Shown: positions 37,124-45,688, counted from the first letter of the stretch. The stretch: 57,611 bases of DNA from Alphaproteobacteria bacterium (GCA_017647405.1 JAGCKR010000026.1:1-57611); one strand, 5' to 3'. The notes: a model not told the origin generated them from the letters alone. Program-made: numbers and translations.

Positions 37124-37152
37124 ACTTTATCCTGATTTAAACGAAAAATCAA
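37124..37152 (-). promoter_or_regulatory. recJ promoter
   Basis: Minus strand TTGATT (37147-37152), 17 bases, TAAAGT (37124-37129). Confidence 0.6.
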
Positions 37153-37173
37153 GAAAAAATAAAATAATTGTAC

Positions 37174-37202
37174 TTGCAAAGGGTTTTGTTTTTGTTTATA
37201 CT
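37174..37202 (+). promoter_or_regulatory. glgA promoter
   Basis: TTGCAA (37174-37179), 17 bases, TATACT (37197-37202), 33 bases before the glgA start. Confidence 0.8.
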
Positions 37203-37235
37203 CAAAAAGAGAAATAACGTTAAAGGGGATTTTAT

Positions 37236-38720
37236 ATGACGCAAAACATTTTATTTGTTGCAAGTGAAATGACTCCGTTTATCAAAACAGGAGGGTTGGG
37301 TGACGTTGTTGGGGCTTTGCCAAGAACCTTGGCAGAAGCTCATCATGTAAATATAAAAGTGATTATTCCGCTTTATTCTGGCATTGATTATCAAAAATTT
37401 GGGCTTTATCGAGTGATGCAGGGTAACTGTGTTGCAATGGGTAATTGTCAAGAATTTTTTAGTGTGCATCGCTCAGATTATGTGCCTGGTGTTGAAGCCT
37501 ATTTTATTGAGTTTAATAAATATTTTGGGCGACCGATTTGGCGTCAGCATGGGCTTTATGATGATTGCGCAACGCATCAGGAATATCAGGATAATGCTTA
37601 TCGCTTTTCATTTTTCTGTCGTGCGGCTCTTCAAACGGCGAAAGATATGAATTTTAAGCCGGATGTTATTCATGTTCACGATTGGCAAACTTCTTTAATT
37701 CCTTATTATTTGAAGCATGATAATGATCCGTTTTTTTATGGAACAAAAAGTTTGTTAACATTGCATAATTTGCCATATCAGGGACGTTTTGGTTCAGATG
37801 TTGTTCCGTATGCTAAAATTGAATGGCGTGATTTTCATGCCGGTGCTTTTGAAGATTATGGCCGAATTAATCTTTTAAAGGGCGGTATTCGTTTTGCGGA
37901 TAAATTAAATACGGTTTCGCCAAATTATGCTAAGGAAATTTTAACGCCGGAATATGGGGCAGGACTGGATTTCCTTTTAAGAGAAAGACAAGGAGATTTG
38001 GTGGGGATTTTAAATGGAATTGATACAAAATTATGGAATCCTTCCAAGGACTTGATTATTCCTAAGCGTTATTCATTTGAAAATTTTGATGAAGCAAAAC
38101 AGTTGAATAAACGAGAATTGCGGAAGGAATTTGGATTGTCTCAGGATGATTATAAACCGATTTTTTCAATGGCTGTGCGTTTAACAGAGCAAAAAGGCGT
38201 TAAAATGTTGACGGAGTGTTTGGAACCTGTTTTGCAAACGATGCAGTGTCAGGTAGCCATTATGGGAAATGGTGACAGTTGGATTCAAGATTACTTTTCA
38301 TTATTGCCCAATAAATATAAAGGGCAGATTGGGGTGAAGATCGGTTTTGATCAAGAAACGGAGCATTTAATGGATGCTGGATCTGATTTTTCACTTGTCC
38401 CCTCTATTTATGAACCTTGTGGTTTGAAACAAATGGTAAGTCAAACCTATGGAGCTTTGCCGATTGGTCGGGCTACTGGTGGTTTAGATGATACTATTTT
38501 TAACTATAATGAATCTTATGGAGTTGGTACCGGATTTAAGTTTAGAGATATTTCATCTAGAGCGCTTTATAATACAATCGGATGGGCTAATGCAACTTAT
38601 TTTGACCGTCCGGAACATATTAAATCGCTTACAAAAATGGCGATGAAACAAGATTATTCTTGGGATAGATCATCAAAAGAATATAAAGATTTATATTATA
38701 ATTTATCAGGAGTATATTAA
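37236..38720 (+). CDS. glgA: Glycogen synthase
   Basis: A GT5 glycosyltransferase of 494 residues adding glucosyl units to alpha-1,4-glucan. The N-terminal ILFVASEMTPFIKTGGLGDVVGALP holds the KTGGL nucleotide-sugar loop. VIHVHDWQTSLIPYYL, TLHNLPYQG and LNGIDTKLWNP follow, and the C-terminal signature is SIYEPCGLKQMVSQTYGALPIGRATGGLDDT. No glgC is present, so the donor-forming step lies elsewhere. Its TAA overlaps the ATG of a diaminopimelate dehydrogenase gene (TAATG), an unexpected operon partner. The other glycogen genes are 10 kb away. Confidence 0.97.
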   Translation: MTQNILFVASEMTPFIKTGGLGDVVGALPRTLAEAHHVNIKVIIPLYSGIDYQKFGLYRVMQGNCVAMGNCQEFFSVHRSDYVPGVEAYFIEFNKYFGRPIWRQHGLYDDCATHQEYQDNAYRFSFFCRAALQTAKDMNFKPDVIHVHDWQTSLIPYYLKHDNDPFFYGTKSLLTLHNLPYQGRFGSDVVPYAKIEWRDFHAGAFEDYGRINLLKGGIRFADKLNTVSPNYAKEILTPEYGAGLDFLLRERQGDLVGILNGIDTKLWNPSKDLIIPKRYSFENFDEAKQLNKRELRKEFGLSQDDYKPIFSMAVRLTEQKGVKMLTECLEPVLQTMQCQVAIMGNGDSWIQDYFSLLPNKYKGQIGVKIGFDQETEHLMDAGSDFSLVPSIYEPCGLKQMVSQTYGALPIGRATGGLDDTIFNYNESYGVGTGFKFRDISSRALYNTIGWANATYFDRPEHIKSLTKMAMKQDYSWDRSSKEYKDLYYNLSGVY

Positions 38721-39628
38721 TGCAAAAAATATCAGTTGCAATTGTTGGATGGGGGAATGTTGGACGTGGCTGTAAACGGGCTATTTCTGAATGTTCGGAT
38801 TTGGTTTTGGCCGGTGTTGTTAGACGTGCTTCTTCATTAAAATATGAAGATCCGGATTTGGAAAATACAGTTGTTGTTTCTGATATTACTGAATTAGAAC
38901 ATGTTGATGTCGCCATTTTATGTATTCCATCAAGAGAAGTGCCAGAACGGGTTAAACAATATCATGAGCTTGGCATTTCAACGATTGACAGTTATGATGA
39001 ACACGCTAACATTGCGTCAATAAGAAGAGATTTGGATATTTCTGCAAAATCCAAAAAGGTTGTTTCTATTATTGGTGCCGGTTGGGATCCGGGTACTGAT
39101 TCTGCAATCAGAGCCATTATGAAACTTGTTTCTATCACTGGTCATGGGACAACAACTTTTGGCGGAGAAAATGGTGGTAGAAGTATGGGGCATACCGTTC
39201 AAGTGAAACAAATTGAAGGCGTGAAAGATGCTGTTGCGTTAACTTTGGCCAATGGTCGTGGTAAACAAAAGAGAAAAGTTTATTTAGAGCTTGAAAAAGG
39301 TGCTGATTTAGCTTTGGTTGAAAAAGCAATTCTTGCCGATCCATATTTTAAAAATGATCCAACAGAGGTGATTGAAGTTAAAAATATTAATAAATATAAC
39401 ACATTAAATCATTCTGTTTGTTTAGAAAGAACAGGAATGCAAGTTAACCAAAAATATGAAGCTGAAGGTATAAATCCTGAATTTACGGCAAATATTATGG
39501 TTTCTTGTGTTAGAGCCTGTATGAAAGCTTATACGGATGAGGATTATGGGGCTTATACGTTTATTGAAAGACCTCTGATTGATTATTTGCCGGGGGTCAC
39601 AATTGATGAAAAATTAGAAATTTATTAA
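38720..39628 (+). CDS. ddh: meso-Diaminopimelate D-dehydrogenase
   Basis: This NADPH enzyme reductively aminates tetrahydrodipicolinate to meso-diaminopimelate in one step, a shortcut in lysine and peptidoglycan synthesis. The 302 residues begin with a Rossmann motif (VAIVGWGNVGRGCKRAI). Family signatures IDSYDEHANI, SIIGAGWDPGTDS, GGENGGRSMGHTV and an NHSVCLERTGMQ-type segment follow. Ddh is known mainly from Corynebacterium, some Firmicutes and Bacteroidetes, and is uncommon in Alphaproteobacteria. It is coupled to glgA by a one-base stop/start overlap. The family call is strong; the in vivo direction of the reaction is not visible. Confidence 0.93.
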   Translation: MQKISVAIVGWGNVGRGCKRAISECSDLVLAGVVRRASSLKYEDPDLENTVVVSDITELEHVDVAILCIPSREVPERVKQYHELGISTIDSYDEHANIASIRRDLDISAKSKKVVSIIGAGWDPGTDSAIRAIMKLVSITGHGTTTFGGENGGRSMGHTVQVKQIEGVKDAVALTLANGRGKQKRKVYLELEKGADLALVEKAILADPYFKNDPTEVIEVKNINKYNTLNHSVCLERTGMQVNQKYEAEGINPEFTANIMVSCVRACMKAYTDEDYGAYTFIERPLIDYLPGVTIDEKLEIY

Positions 39629-39644
39629 TAGAAGTCAAATAAGA

Positions 39645-39672
39645 AAAAGCTCTCTTTATGAGGGCTTTTTTT
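39645..39672 (+). terminator. Terminator of glgA-ddh
   Basis: Stem AGCTCTC/GAGGGCT with loop TTTAT, followed by seven T. Confidence 0.85.
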
Positions 39673-39688
39673 ATATAAGAAAAAATGC

Positions 39689-39717
39689 TTGACTTTTAAA
39701 GATTTTTTGTATAAAAT
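39689..39717 (+). promoter_or_regulatory. rpsD promoter
   Basis: TTGACT (39689-39694), 17 bases, TAAAAT (39712-39717). It gives an unusually long leader of about 135 bases. Confidence 0.75.
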
Positions 39718-39724
39718 AACGGCT

Positions 39725-39858
39725 ATTCCCTGAGAATGCGGGTGTTAGCAATAGGTTAGGGCCACGCTTTGGCAATTCGGTCAAAGACTATCGGGGACAA
39801 CAAGGAGTTTTTGTTTTCTTCTTTTACAAAGGCTCTGGCTATAAAAGAAAGGTATACT
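39725..39858 (+). promoter_or_regulatory. Structured 5' leader of rpsD, candidate autoregulatory element
   Basis: The leader contains several hairpins: GCCA/TGGC near 39760-39775, CTTTG/CAAAG flanking it, AACAA/TTGTT near 39798-39815, and TTCTTTTA/TAAAAGAA (39819-39826 with 39842-39849). The last one ends directly against the AAAGG ribosome site of rpsD (39848-39852). S4 represses its own operon through leader RNA in other bacteria, so an S4-binding role is a reasonable guess, but no known element is recognised here. Confidence 0.4.
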
Positions 39859-40473
39859 ATGTCAAAAAGATTAAGTTCTAAATTTAAAATTGATCGTCGT
39901 TTAGGCGTTAACCTCTGGGGTAAAGCAAAAAGCCCTGTTGAAAAAAGAAATTATGGTCCGGGTCAACACGGTGCAAACCGTAAAAAATTAACGGACTACG
40001 GTGTTCAGTTGCACGCTAAACAAAAATTAAAAGGTGTTTACGGCAACGTTTCTGAAAAACAACTTCGTAAATATTATGCTGAAGCTGTTCGTCGTAAAGG
40101 CGATAGCTCTGAAAACTTGGTTGGTATTTTGGAAACACGTTTAGATTCAGTTGTTTATCGTATGAAATTTGTTCCGTCAGTTTTTGCTGCTCGTCAGTTT
40201 GTAAACCACGGTCATGTTCTTGTTAACGGTAAAAAAGTAAACATTCCGTCATACTTGGTTAAACCGGGTGATGAAATCTCCATTCGTTCAAAAGCTAAAG
40301 AAATGGCTTTGGTCATTGATGCTTTGGCTGCAACGGATCGCGAAGTTCCTGAATATATGGAAGTTGATGTAAAAGCCGGATCTGGTAAATTTATCCGTGT
40401 TCCGCAATTGGCTGATATTCCATATGCAACACAAATGGAACCAAATTTGGTTATCGAGTTCTATTCTCGTTAA
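39859..40473 (+). CDS. rpsD: Ribosomal protein S4
   Basis: A 204-residue primary binder of 16S rRNA in the small subunit. It starts [20 protein letters not shown] and carries the family stretch [20 protein letters not shown]. The S4 RNA-binding domain is clear at about 95-160: [48 protein letters not shown]. The ATG at 39859 has AAAGG upstream; an in-frame open stretch reaching back to 39769 lies in the leader and has no homology to S4. Transcribed alone with its own terminator. Confidence 0.98.
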   Translation: MSKRLSSKFKIDRRLGVNLWGKAKSPVEKRNYGPGQHGANRKKLTDYGVQLHAKQKLKGVYGNVSEKQLRKYYAEAVRRKGDSSENLVGILETRLDSVVYRMKFVPSVFAARQFVNHGHVLVNGKKVNIPSYLVKPGDEISIRSKAKEMALVIDALAATDREVPEYMEVDVKAGSGKFIRVPQLADIPYATQMEPNLVIEFYSR

Positions 40474-40490
40474 TCGATATCAGGTTACGA

Positions 40491-40522
40491 AAAACCGCTC
40501 TATTTTCGGAGCGGTTTTTTTT
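40491..40522 (+). terminator. Terminator after rpsD
   Basis: Stem ACCGCTC/GAGCGGT with an eight-base loop, followed by eight T. Confidence 0.9.
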
Positions 40523-40574
40523 GTATTTATTATGACAATAAAAAAGAAAGATAATTCAAGAGAGTGGTTGCCTG

Positions 40575-40612
40575 AAAAAAATATCCTCTGTGTAAGCAGA
40601 GGATATTTTTTA
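40575..40612 (-). terminator. Terminator of the pilin-like gene (near-perfect hairpin)
   Basis: AATATCCTCTG and CAGAGGATATT pair around TGTAAG, with A and T runs on both sides, so it can work in both directions. It lies 50 bases past the stop of the minus-strand pilin-like gene. Confidence 0.85.
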
Positions 40613-40661
40613 TATTTTCCCAAGAGGAGCAGGGTGATAGTCCTAAAAGATTGAGCCTCTT

Positions 40662-42470
40662 TTATTTTACTACACCATCTGCAGTTCTTTCTGTCACGGC
40701 GCTTGTGCCAACATATACACAGTATGTGTGAACAAGTGCTGTGATTGGTTCAATTATGTCTGTAATCGCAGTATCTTGTTGTGTATAATAGAGGCTAACT
40801 TTCCAATTATCATTAACAGGTTTTTCTGTTGCTTGATGATGATATTCTTTATTAGCCGCGCTGTCATAAGTAATGGATACGCGAGGTAAAATGGGGTACG
40901 TACTTGGGATTTTATCTGCTACGGGTGTTAATAAGCCGTTATCTTGTGCAACAAGATATTTTGAAACAGTATCAGTAATTTCCTGTTCTGTTGTTTGGTG
41001 CCATTGTACCGGAGTAATAACAATCGCAGGTACGTGCTCATTTAAGCAAGAAGGCATCGGAATTGTTCCCGGAACTGTGGCAGAGAATTTATCGTCTTTG
41101 GTTGAAATGGTTATCACTTCTTTGAGTTGATATTTAGGGAGGAGATCGCTTAATTTTGCGCCACCTCGACTTTCAAGACGAATATCTCCCATAACGGAAA
41201 TGTGTCGAGGGTCCACCTTATAGGCTTGAGCTGATCCGGCTTCTGTTGATGATTTTGTAGCTTTTACATTTGTTTCCATTCTACCATTTTTAATGGTTAA
41301 TGTTTCACTTTCACCTGTTTTACCAGACATTGCTTCGCTATTTTTTAAAGTATCACTTCCTCTGGCAATAATTTCACCTTGTCCGTTAATAACGATTGCT
41401 TCTTTCCCGTTGGATGTGTAAACAACGATTTGTCTTTTTTTGTTTTCATCAACGGTTGGTGTTGCTGAGGTTGTTCCTGTTCCCTCAATTAAAACAGAGG
41501 CTGGGCGCTTATCTGTTGTACTTAATGGTTCACTTGCAATAACAATAGATGGCGATTTTGATGGATCAGGTAATGAGCGGAAATGTAATTGATTTTTAAC
41601 AAAAACATTTCCTGAATCATCACCACCATCCGCTGAAACCCAAAATAATGGGTCGCAACTGTTTTCATTTGCATTATAAATTACATCACTAGAAGCTGTT
41701 GTTGTGCCGTCAGAAGTTGTTGAAAGAGAGTTATGGTTTAATTCATAACATCTAGCGGTATCTGAAGAGTTGTTTACTTGTCCGACAGAAAAGTAATTCC
41801 ATGCATGCAAGCGTTTGCTGACAAAACCGTCATCAGGCATTAAAATATTTGATTGATCAAAGTCTTCGTATTTAACAGTAGGAATATAAGTATCAATACC
41901 GGTTGTAGCAATAAAAAGGTGGTCTAATGTGTTATCCACTGTAATGCCGGCATTGGTCAGTGATGTTTTGTCCATTTGCCATGCACCACCGGTTCCGTTA
42001 ATCCTGTCCTTTGATTTTCTTAAAATACCGCCATCAGCTCCAATTAAGGTGGCGATGCGGGCAACTCTTTTTAAACTCAATCCTTCAAGACCAAGGGTAG
42101 CTAAATTAGGTATAATAAACCCTTGTAGGGTGCTACTACCTTGGCTTGTTGCATTTTTAAGTATCACAAAGTTATATCCGCCCATGCTGGTTTCAAAACC
42201 GGCAGGTAAATAAGATTGTATGGCTGTTGTATCTGGTGAGCATTTATTTTGCTCATTACAAGAAATATCCGCATGATAGTTCATAATATAAGAGGAAAAA
42301 GCCTCTTTCATAATGCGTATTTCAGAGGCAATATTGATATTTTCAACCTCTTCATTTCGGCTTGAAACTTGTTTAAAAAGAAGTGGTCCCATAACTCCCA
42401 GTAAGGCGACGACTGCAATAACCTCAATAAGAACGGAGCCTTTTTCTTGATTTTTAAATTGTTTATTCAT
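40662..42470 (-). CDS. Large type IV pilin-like (PilV/shufflon-type) surface protein
   Basis: A 602-residue protein with a class III signal at its N-terminus: a short basic leader, KG followed by SVLIEVIAVVALLGVMGPLL, with Glu at +5 of the mature form. Prepilin peptidase cleavage after Gly12 and assembly as a minor or tip pilin are therefore expected. The long ectodomain has a helical stalk (VENINIASEIRIMKEAFSSYIM), then Ser/Thr/Asn/Asp-rich beta-type sequence and a C-terminal module with two or three Cys (SCLNEHVPAIVITP). The plan is that of PilV adhesins of thin pili. AAGGAGG precedes the start; the LamG gene lies 18 bases upstream in the same operon. No pilus assembly genes are in the window. 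Confidence 0.7.
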   Translation of the reverse strand: MNKQFKNQEKGSVLIEVIAVVALLGVMGPLLFKQVSSRNEEVENINIASEIRIMKEAFSSYIMNYHADISCNEQNKCSPDTTAIQSYLPAGFETSMGGYNFVILKNATSQGSSTLQGFIIPNLATLGLEGLSLKRVARIATLIGADGGILRKSKDRINGTGGAWQMDKTSLTNAGITVDNTLDHLFIATTGIDTYIPTVKYEDFDQSNILMPDDGFVSKRLHAWNYFSVGQVNNSSDTARCYELNHNSLSTTSDGTTTASSDVIYNANENSCDPLFWVSADGGDDSGNVFVKNQLHFRSLPDPSKSPSIVIASEPLSTTDKRPASVLIEGTGTTSATPTVDENKKRQIVVYTSNGKEAIVINGQGEIIARGSDTLKNSEAMSGKTGESETLTIKNGRMETNVKATKSSTEAGSAQAYKVDPRHISVMGDIRLESRGGAKLSDLLPKYQLKEVITISTKDDKFSATVPGTIPMPSCLNEHVPAIVITPVQWHQTTEQEITDTVSKYLVAQDNGLLTPVADKIPSTYPILPRVSITYDSAANKEYHHQATEKPVNDNWKVSLYYTQQDTAITDIIEPITALVHTYCVYVGTSAVTERTADGVVK

Positions 42471-42488
42471 AAGCGCCTCCTTGTTATT

Positions 42489-43961
42489 TTAAAATTTATA
42501 TCGTTTTTTTTCTGTTTTTAAATTATGTCTGATTTCGTCTTGGTTTAAAACGCGATTATATATTTTTATATTATACATATCAGCATTTATTTTATTTCCA
42601 CCCATATCTCTAGGGGATTCTGAAATCATCAGTGTTGTCGCATTAAGTGGTGGTAAAAACTCATTACCGGGAAATGTTTTTGTTGCAGCAAGATTTCCAT
42701 TAATAAAGAGGTGGTGGAATTTTGGTCCAAGTACATAAGAAATAGCTGTGATGGAGTGGGGAATTGTTGCTTTTAATTCACTTAATTCGATGTTGCCTTC
42801 TTTATATATGGTTATGGTTAAATCTCCGGATTTGTATTTTGCAATAATATAAGGGAAAGATCCATTATTCGTTGAAAATAAGGGTGATTGAGTATCAATA
42901 ATGGATTCATAAACATCAAATTGGGCAACAAAAGATAAGGTAAATTCATTGGTGATTTTTGTTGATCCTTCAATGGGTATTTGTAATGAAACATCCTTCA
43001 TCATTGCCAAAGGCATTTCGTTGTTTGGATTCCATTTTGCATTGCCAATGCCTCCGAAAATAGTTGTTGGTTGTTGACTAATAATATTTAACCATTCCGT
43101 TTTTGTTTCTTTATGAAGCGGTGCACCATTTTCTGCTTGAGCATTCATGGTTGCATCAAAGTGATAAATTAACCCGTCTGTAACATAGGGAGAATTAACC
43201 GGCGTGATGCAAAAAATTGGTTGATAATCATAGGTGTTTTCTCCTGGAAAATAATTATTATCTTCAAAAACTTTATATAAATTATAAGGAATTTTTCTTT
43301 TTTTACCATTTGCTGAGAAAATATATGGTAAATTTTCTTCTATTCCTACAAAACCGCAATCAGGATCGCCTTTTGTTCTTTTTGCTAATGCTTTTTCCCA
43401 TAGGATATGGTTTCGATAGGTGTCACTACTTTCGGAAGTGTCTATCCTGCTTTTAAAAAGATTGTGTTGAATGCCGATTCTAGGGAATAACGCCCCATAG
43501 GTTAAAACATATTTAAAAGTTTGAGCTTGAGTTTGACAAGAAACAACATCGCCATAAACATATGTTTCGCTGGCACCTGTTGAAACTTTTTTATCAAGAC
43601 CATCCATGCAAACAATGGCGGATGTGTAAGATCCATCTGTCGGAAAGGTATTTCTTGAAACATCATCAGGCATAATTTCAGGCATATATCCGATATTGAT
43701 ATCATCAAATTCATCTTTAAAAATATGAATATATTGTGCTTTACCACTAGGTTTATCTTTGCCGACACTTGGATTGATATAGGGTAGAGTAAATGAAATT
43801 TGATCAGCATAATCTCTGGCAAATTGATGTTGGGCAACAAAACTGGCCACATAAGATTCTGAAATAGGCACTTCCTCAACGTTAATTCGATCCGAACGTG
43901 GGAATAACATTGCAGTCATTAATCCAATCAAGAATGTTAAAACTGTTGTCCAAAATATCAT
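42489..43961 (-). CDS. Membrane-anchored protein with C-terminal LamG/concanavalin-like lectin domain
   Basis: A 490-residue protein. A single N-terminal hydrophobic segment (about 2-20, MIFWTTVLTFLIGLMTAMLF) acts as anchor or uncleaved signal and lacks the prepilin G-x4-E site. The ectodomain (about 25-260) contains several Cys and is not recognised. Residues about 270-485 fit a LamG-type jelly roll: DGLIYHFDATMNAQ, then TEWLNI, FTLSFVAQFDVY, HHLFINGNLAATKTF, and the usual ending DMYNIKIYNRVLNQDEIRHN. Such domains bind glycans or proteins. It is first in an operon with the pilin-like gene, which suggests a joint surface or adhesive structure. Confidence 0.68.
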   Translation of the reverse strand: MIFWTTVLTFLIGLMTAMLFPRSDRINVEEVPISESYVASFVAQHQFARDYADQISFTLPYINPSVGKDKPSGKAQYIHIFKDEFDDINIGYMPEIMPDDVSRNTFPTDGSYTSAIVCMDGLDKKVSTGASETYVYGDVVSCQTQAQTFKYVLTYGALFPRIGIQHNLFKSRIDTSESSDTYRNHILWEKALAKRTKGDPDCGFVGIEENLPYIFSANGKKRKIPYNLYKVFEDNNYFPGENTYDYQPIFCITPVNSPYVTDGLIYHFDATMNAQAENGAPLHKETKTEWLNIISQQPTTIFGGIGNAKWNPNNEMPLAMMKDVSLQIPIEGSTKITNEFTLSFVAQFDVYESIIDTQSPLFSTNNGSFPYIIAKYKSGDLTITIYKEGNIELSELKATIPHSITAISYVLGPKFHHLFINGNLAATKTFPGNEFLPPLNATTLMISESPRDMGGNKINADMYNIKIYNRVLNQDEIRHNLKTEKKRYKF

Positions 43962-43998
43962 TTAAGCCCCCGAAATCTTTTATATCCCTTATCTTTAT

Positions 43999-44027
43999 AT
44001 TATAACAAAAATTTTTTGTTTGGTAAA
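43999..44027 (-). promoter_or_regulatory. Possible promoter of the LamG/pilin operon
   Basis: Minus strand TTTACC (44022-44027), 17 bases, TATAAT (43999-44004). The -10 is perfect, the -35 weak. The remainder of the gap to 44149 is AT-rich with no other feature. Confidence 0.5.
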
Positions 44028-44149
44028 TGTTTTTTTGTCAAAAAGTATATTTTTTGACTCTTTTTTTTGAAAAATAAGAGAATAGATTGTTTGAATATTT
44101 ACTTGCGAATAAAAATGATACATAAAGTTATTCGAAGTCGTCATCAAAT

Positions 44150-44557
44150 TTATTTAAAAATCGGTAGGTTATTTAATTTTTTTAAAGCGTCAATAAAAGG
44201 TTTATCTGCAGGGCAGAATTCATAATCATCTATCTCTGATAAGGATATCCATTTGGCATCATTATGCTCATATAAAGCGGGTAGATGTTCTGTTGTGCAA
44301 CTACCCCAAAAGGCATGGAGATGAAAATCACCTTTTTCCGGATAAGTATGAATATGACTCATGAAAAGATCATGAACTTTTATTTCTTTTTCCATTTCTT
44401 CTTTGAATTCGCGGATGACGCATTCTTGAAGAGTTTCTCCTTTTTCAAGTTTTCCACCGGGAAATTCCCATAAAAGTTCTGGAAATTTTCCTTTTTTGCG
44501 TTGTGCAATTAAAATTTTATTATTATAGATAACGATGGCCATTGAAATTTCAATCAT
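44150..44557 (-). CDS. mutT: MutT-type Nudix hydrolase (8-oxo-dGTP diphosphatase)
   Basis: A 135-residue Nudix protein: strand SMAIVIYNNKILIAQRKKG, then the Nudix box at about 34-56 (GGKLEKGETLQECVIREFKE) preceded by WEFPGGK as in MutT. A C-terminal WISLSEIDDYEFCPADKPF segment is also typical of MutT. It probably removes 8-oxo-dGTP from the nucleotide pool. It follows the unknown gene 44571-45545 by 13 bases on the same strand, so the two share a transcript. Substrate is by similarity only; related Nudix enzymes cannot be excluded. Confidence 0.85.
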   Translation of the reverse strand: MIEISMAIVIYNNKILIAQRKKGKFPELLWEFPGGKLEKGETLQECVIREFKEEMEKEIKVHDLFMSHIHTYPEKGDFHLHAFWGSCTTEHLPALYEHNDAKWISLSEIDDYEFCPADKPFIDALKKLNNLPIFK

Positions 44558-44570
44558 AAAAAATCCTTTG

Positions 44571-45545
44571 TTAAGCTGTTTTATCCAATCCGGTTCGCAA
44601 CAGATATAAGTTTGGATCTGAAGGACGAGAAGAATGTTTCACCGGAATTTGATCGTTTTCTGCTTTGGAAAATTCAGGCGCAACATTCTGTCTATATACC
44701 ACATTTAATGCTGAGCAAACGGCATTTGTTTTTTCATTAAAGAGGCGATGTTTTTTTATTTCGCTCAACATCCCATCTAACTCATTTCTTGTCATCAAGA
44801 AATGGCCAAGATTTGAAAGGCGTTCAAACGTAATTTTTTTACCAAATTCGATTTTATAAAAAATATTGTTCTTTTTTAAAATTAATTTTTTCCCTTTTGT
44901 TAAAACAGGAGGAATAGGGAAGTTATTGCTAACAATATCCAGTTGTTTTGAACCTAGATTAAAACAGTCTTTTAAGGCAAAATAGCGATAAATATCTGAA
45001 AAATGTGGATATATTTTTTTTGTTGAAGGTTTTTTTAGTTTAGATGCAGTTGTTTTTGAATAAATTTTTCCTAATTTTTCTAAAGTTTTTTCTGCTGTTT
45101 GAGGATCATTTTTTAACCAAGTTGAAATCATCTCTTTTGCTTTTGAAAATGACATTAAGTTAATTTTATTGTTTTTCAAGTTGATTTCTTGAAAGCCTGG
45201 ATTAGATTCATCCAAAGATAAGCGAAATAGGGTTGGTCCTTCTTTTGAAAACAAAACCCCATCATTTCCAAGTAGTGGTGGAATATTAAAATCAGCGGCA
45301 TAAGGATTTTTCTTTCCAAAGTTTTCGGTTTGATTTTTAAATTGATAATCCATTAAATAAACGGATGAAATTAGATCATAGTCAACGCGATTGTTTTCTT
45401 TTCCAAAGAAGTACGAACGGTTATCCGATTGAATTGCATTATGCAAAAAAGCTGTGTTTGGAATTTTATTTTCATCAATGATAAGAGGATGATCAGGTTG
45501 ATCCTCTTTAATAAATTTATTCAAAACCATTTCAATATTTGCCAT
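44571..45545 (-). CDS. Protein of unknown function upstream of mutT
   Basis: A 324-residue soluble protein without signal peptide or membrane helix; I recognise no family. It has a high content of Lys, Asn, Phe and Leu. The first half (about 15-125) has DHPLIIDENKIPNTAFLHNAI and aromatic stretches, the middle is a Lys-rich linker (SKLKKPSTKKIYPHFSD), and the C-terminal part ends in a polar tail. There are no obvious catalytic motifs. A good promoter and a long uninterrupted frame support it as a real gene. It may be lineage-restricted or a secreted or injected protein of unknown kind; that is speculation. Confidence 0.6.
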   Translation of the reverse strand: MANIEMVLNKFIKEDQPDHPLIIDENKIPNTAFLHNAIQSDNRSYFFGKENNRVDYDLISSVYLMDYQFKNQTENFGKKNPYAADFNIPPLLGNDGVLFSKEGPTLFRLSLDESNPGFQEINLKNNKINLMSFSKAKEMISTWLKNDPQTAEKTLEKLGKIYSKTTASKLKKPSTKKIYPHFSDIYRYFALKDCFNLGSKQLDIVSNNFPIPPVLTKGKKLILKKNNIFYKIEFGKKITFERLSNLGHFLMTRNELDGMLSEIKKHRLFNEKTNAVCSALNVVYRQNVAPEFSKAENDQIPVKHSSRPSDPNLYLLRTGLDKTA

Positions 45546-45579
45546 TTGAGTCTCCGTTTTTTTTTTGATGATTATTTGT

Positions 45580-45608
45580 AAGATAGCAGATTAAATTTAT
45601 TTAGGCAA
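45580..45608 (-). promoter_or_regulatory. Promoter of the unknown gene-mutT operon
   Basis: Minus strand TTGCCT (45603-45608), 17 bases, TATCTT (45580-45585). A GACTC/GAGTC (GANTC) site at 45550 lies in the leader next to the start codon. Confidence 0.6.
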
Positions 45609-45638
45609 GAGGTGTTTTTTTGAATATTGTTTTGCATA

Positions 45639-45672
45639 AAAAAATCCCCCACTTAAAAGCAGGGGATTAAAA
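45639..45672 (-). terminator. Terminator of ppdK
   Basis: AATCCCC and GGGGATT pair around a 13-base loop; on the minus strand a run of T follows. It lies 17 bases beyond the ppdK stop. Confidence 0.85.
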
Positions 45673-45688
45673 GAGTTTAAGCTAAAGC

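Noticed and set aside
39769-39858. In-frame extension of rpsD giving about 30 extra N-terminal residues from a TTG
   Set aside because: S4 homologues begin at MSKR, a ribosome site stands before 39859, and the segment is leader with hairpins.
40575-40612. Hairpin as a riboswitch or small RNA
   Set aside because: A simple perfect stem with T runs on both strands, placed at the end of the pilin gene; terminator explains it.
40662-42470. Shufflon recombination sites in the PilV-like gene
   Set aside because: No repeated inverted sfx-like 19-base sites and no recombinase gene are seen nearby; a single GTGCCAA stretch is not enough.
43962-44149. Short minus-strand frame between the LamG gene and mutT
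   Set aside because: About 50 codons, AT-driven composition, no ribosome site; it overlaps the promoter of the LamG gene.
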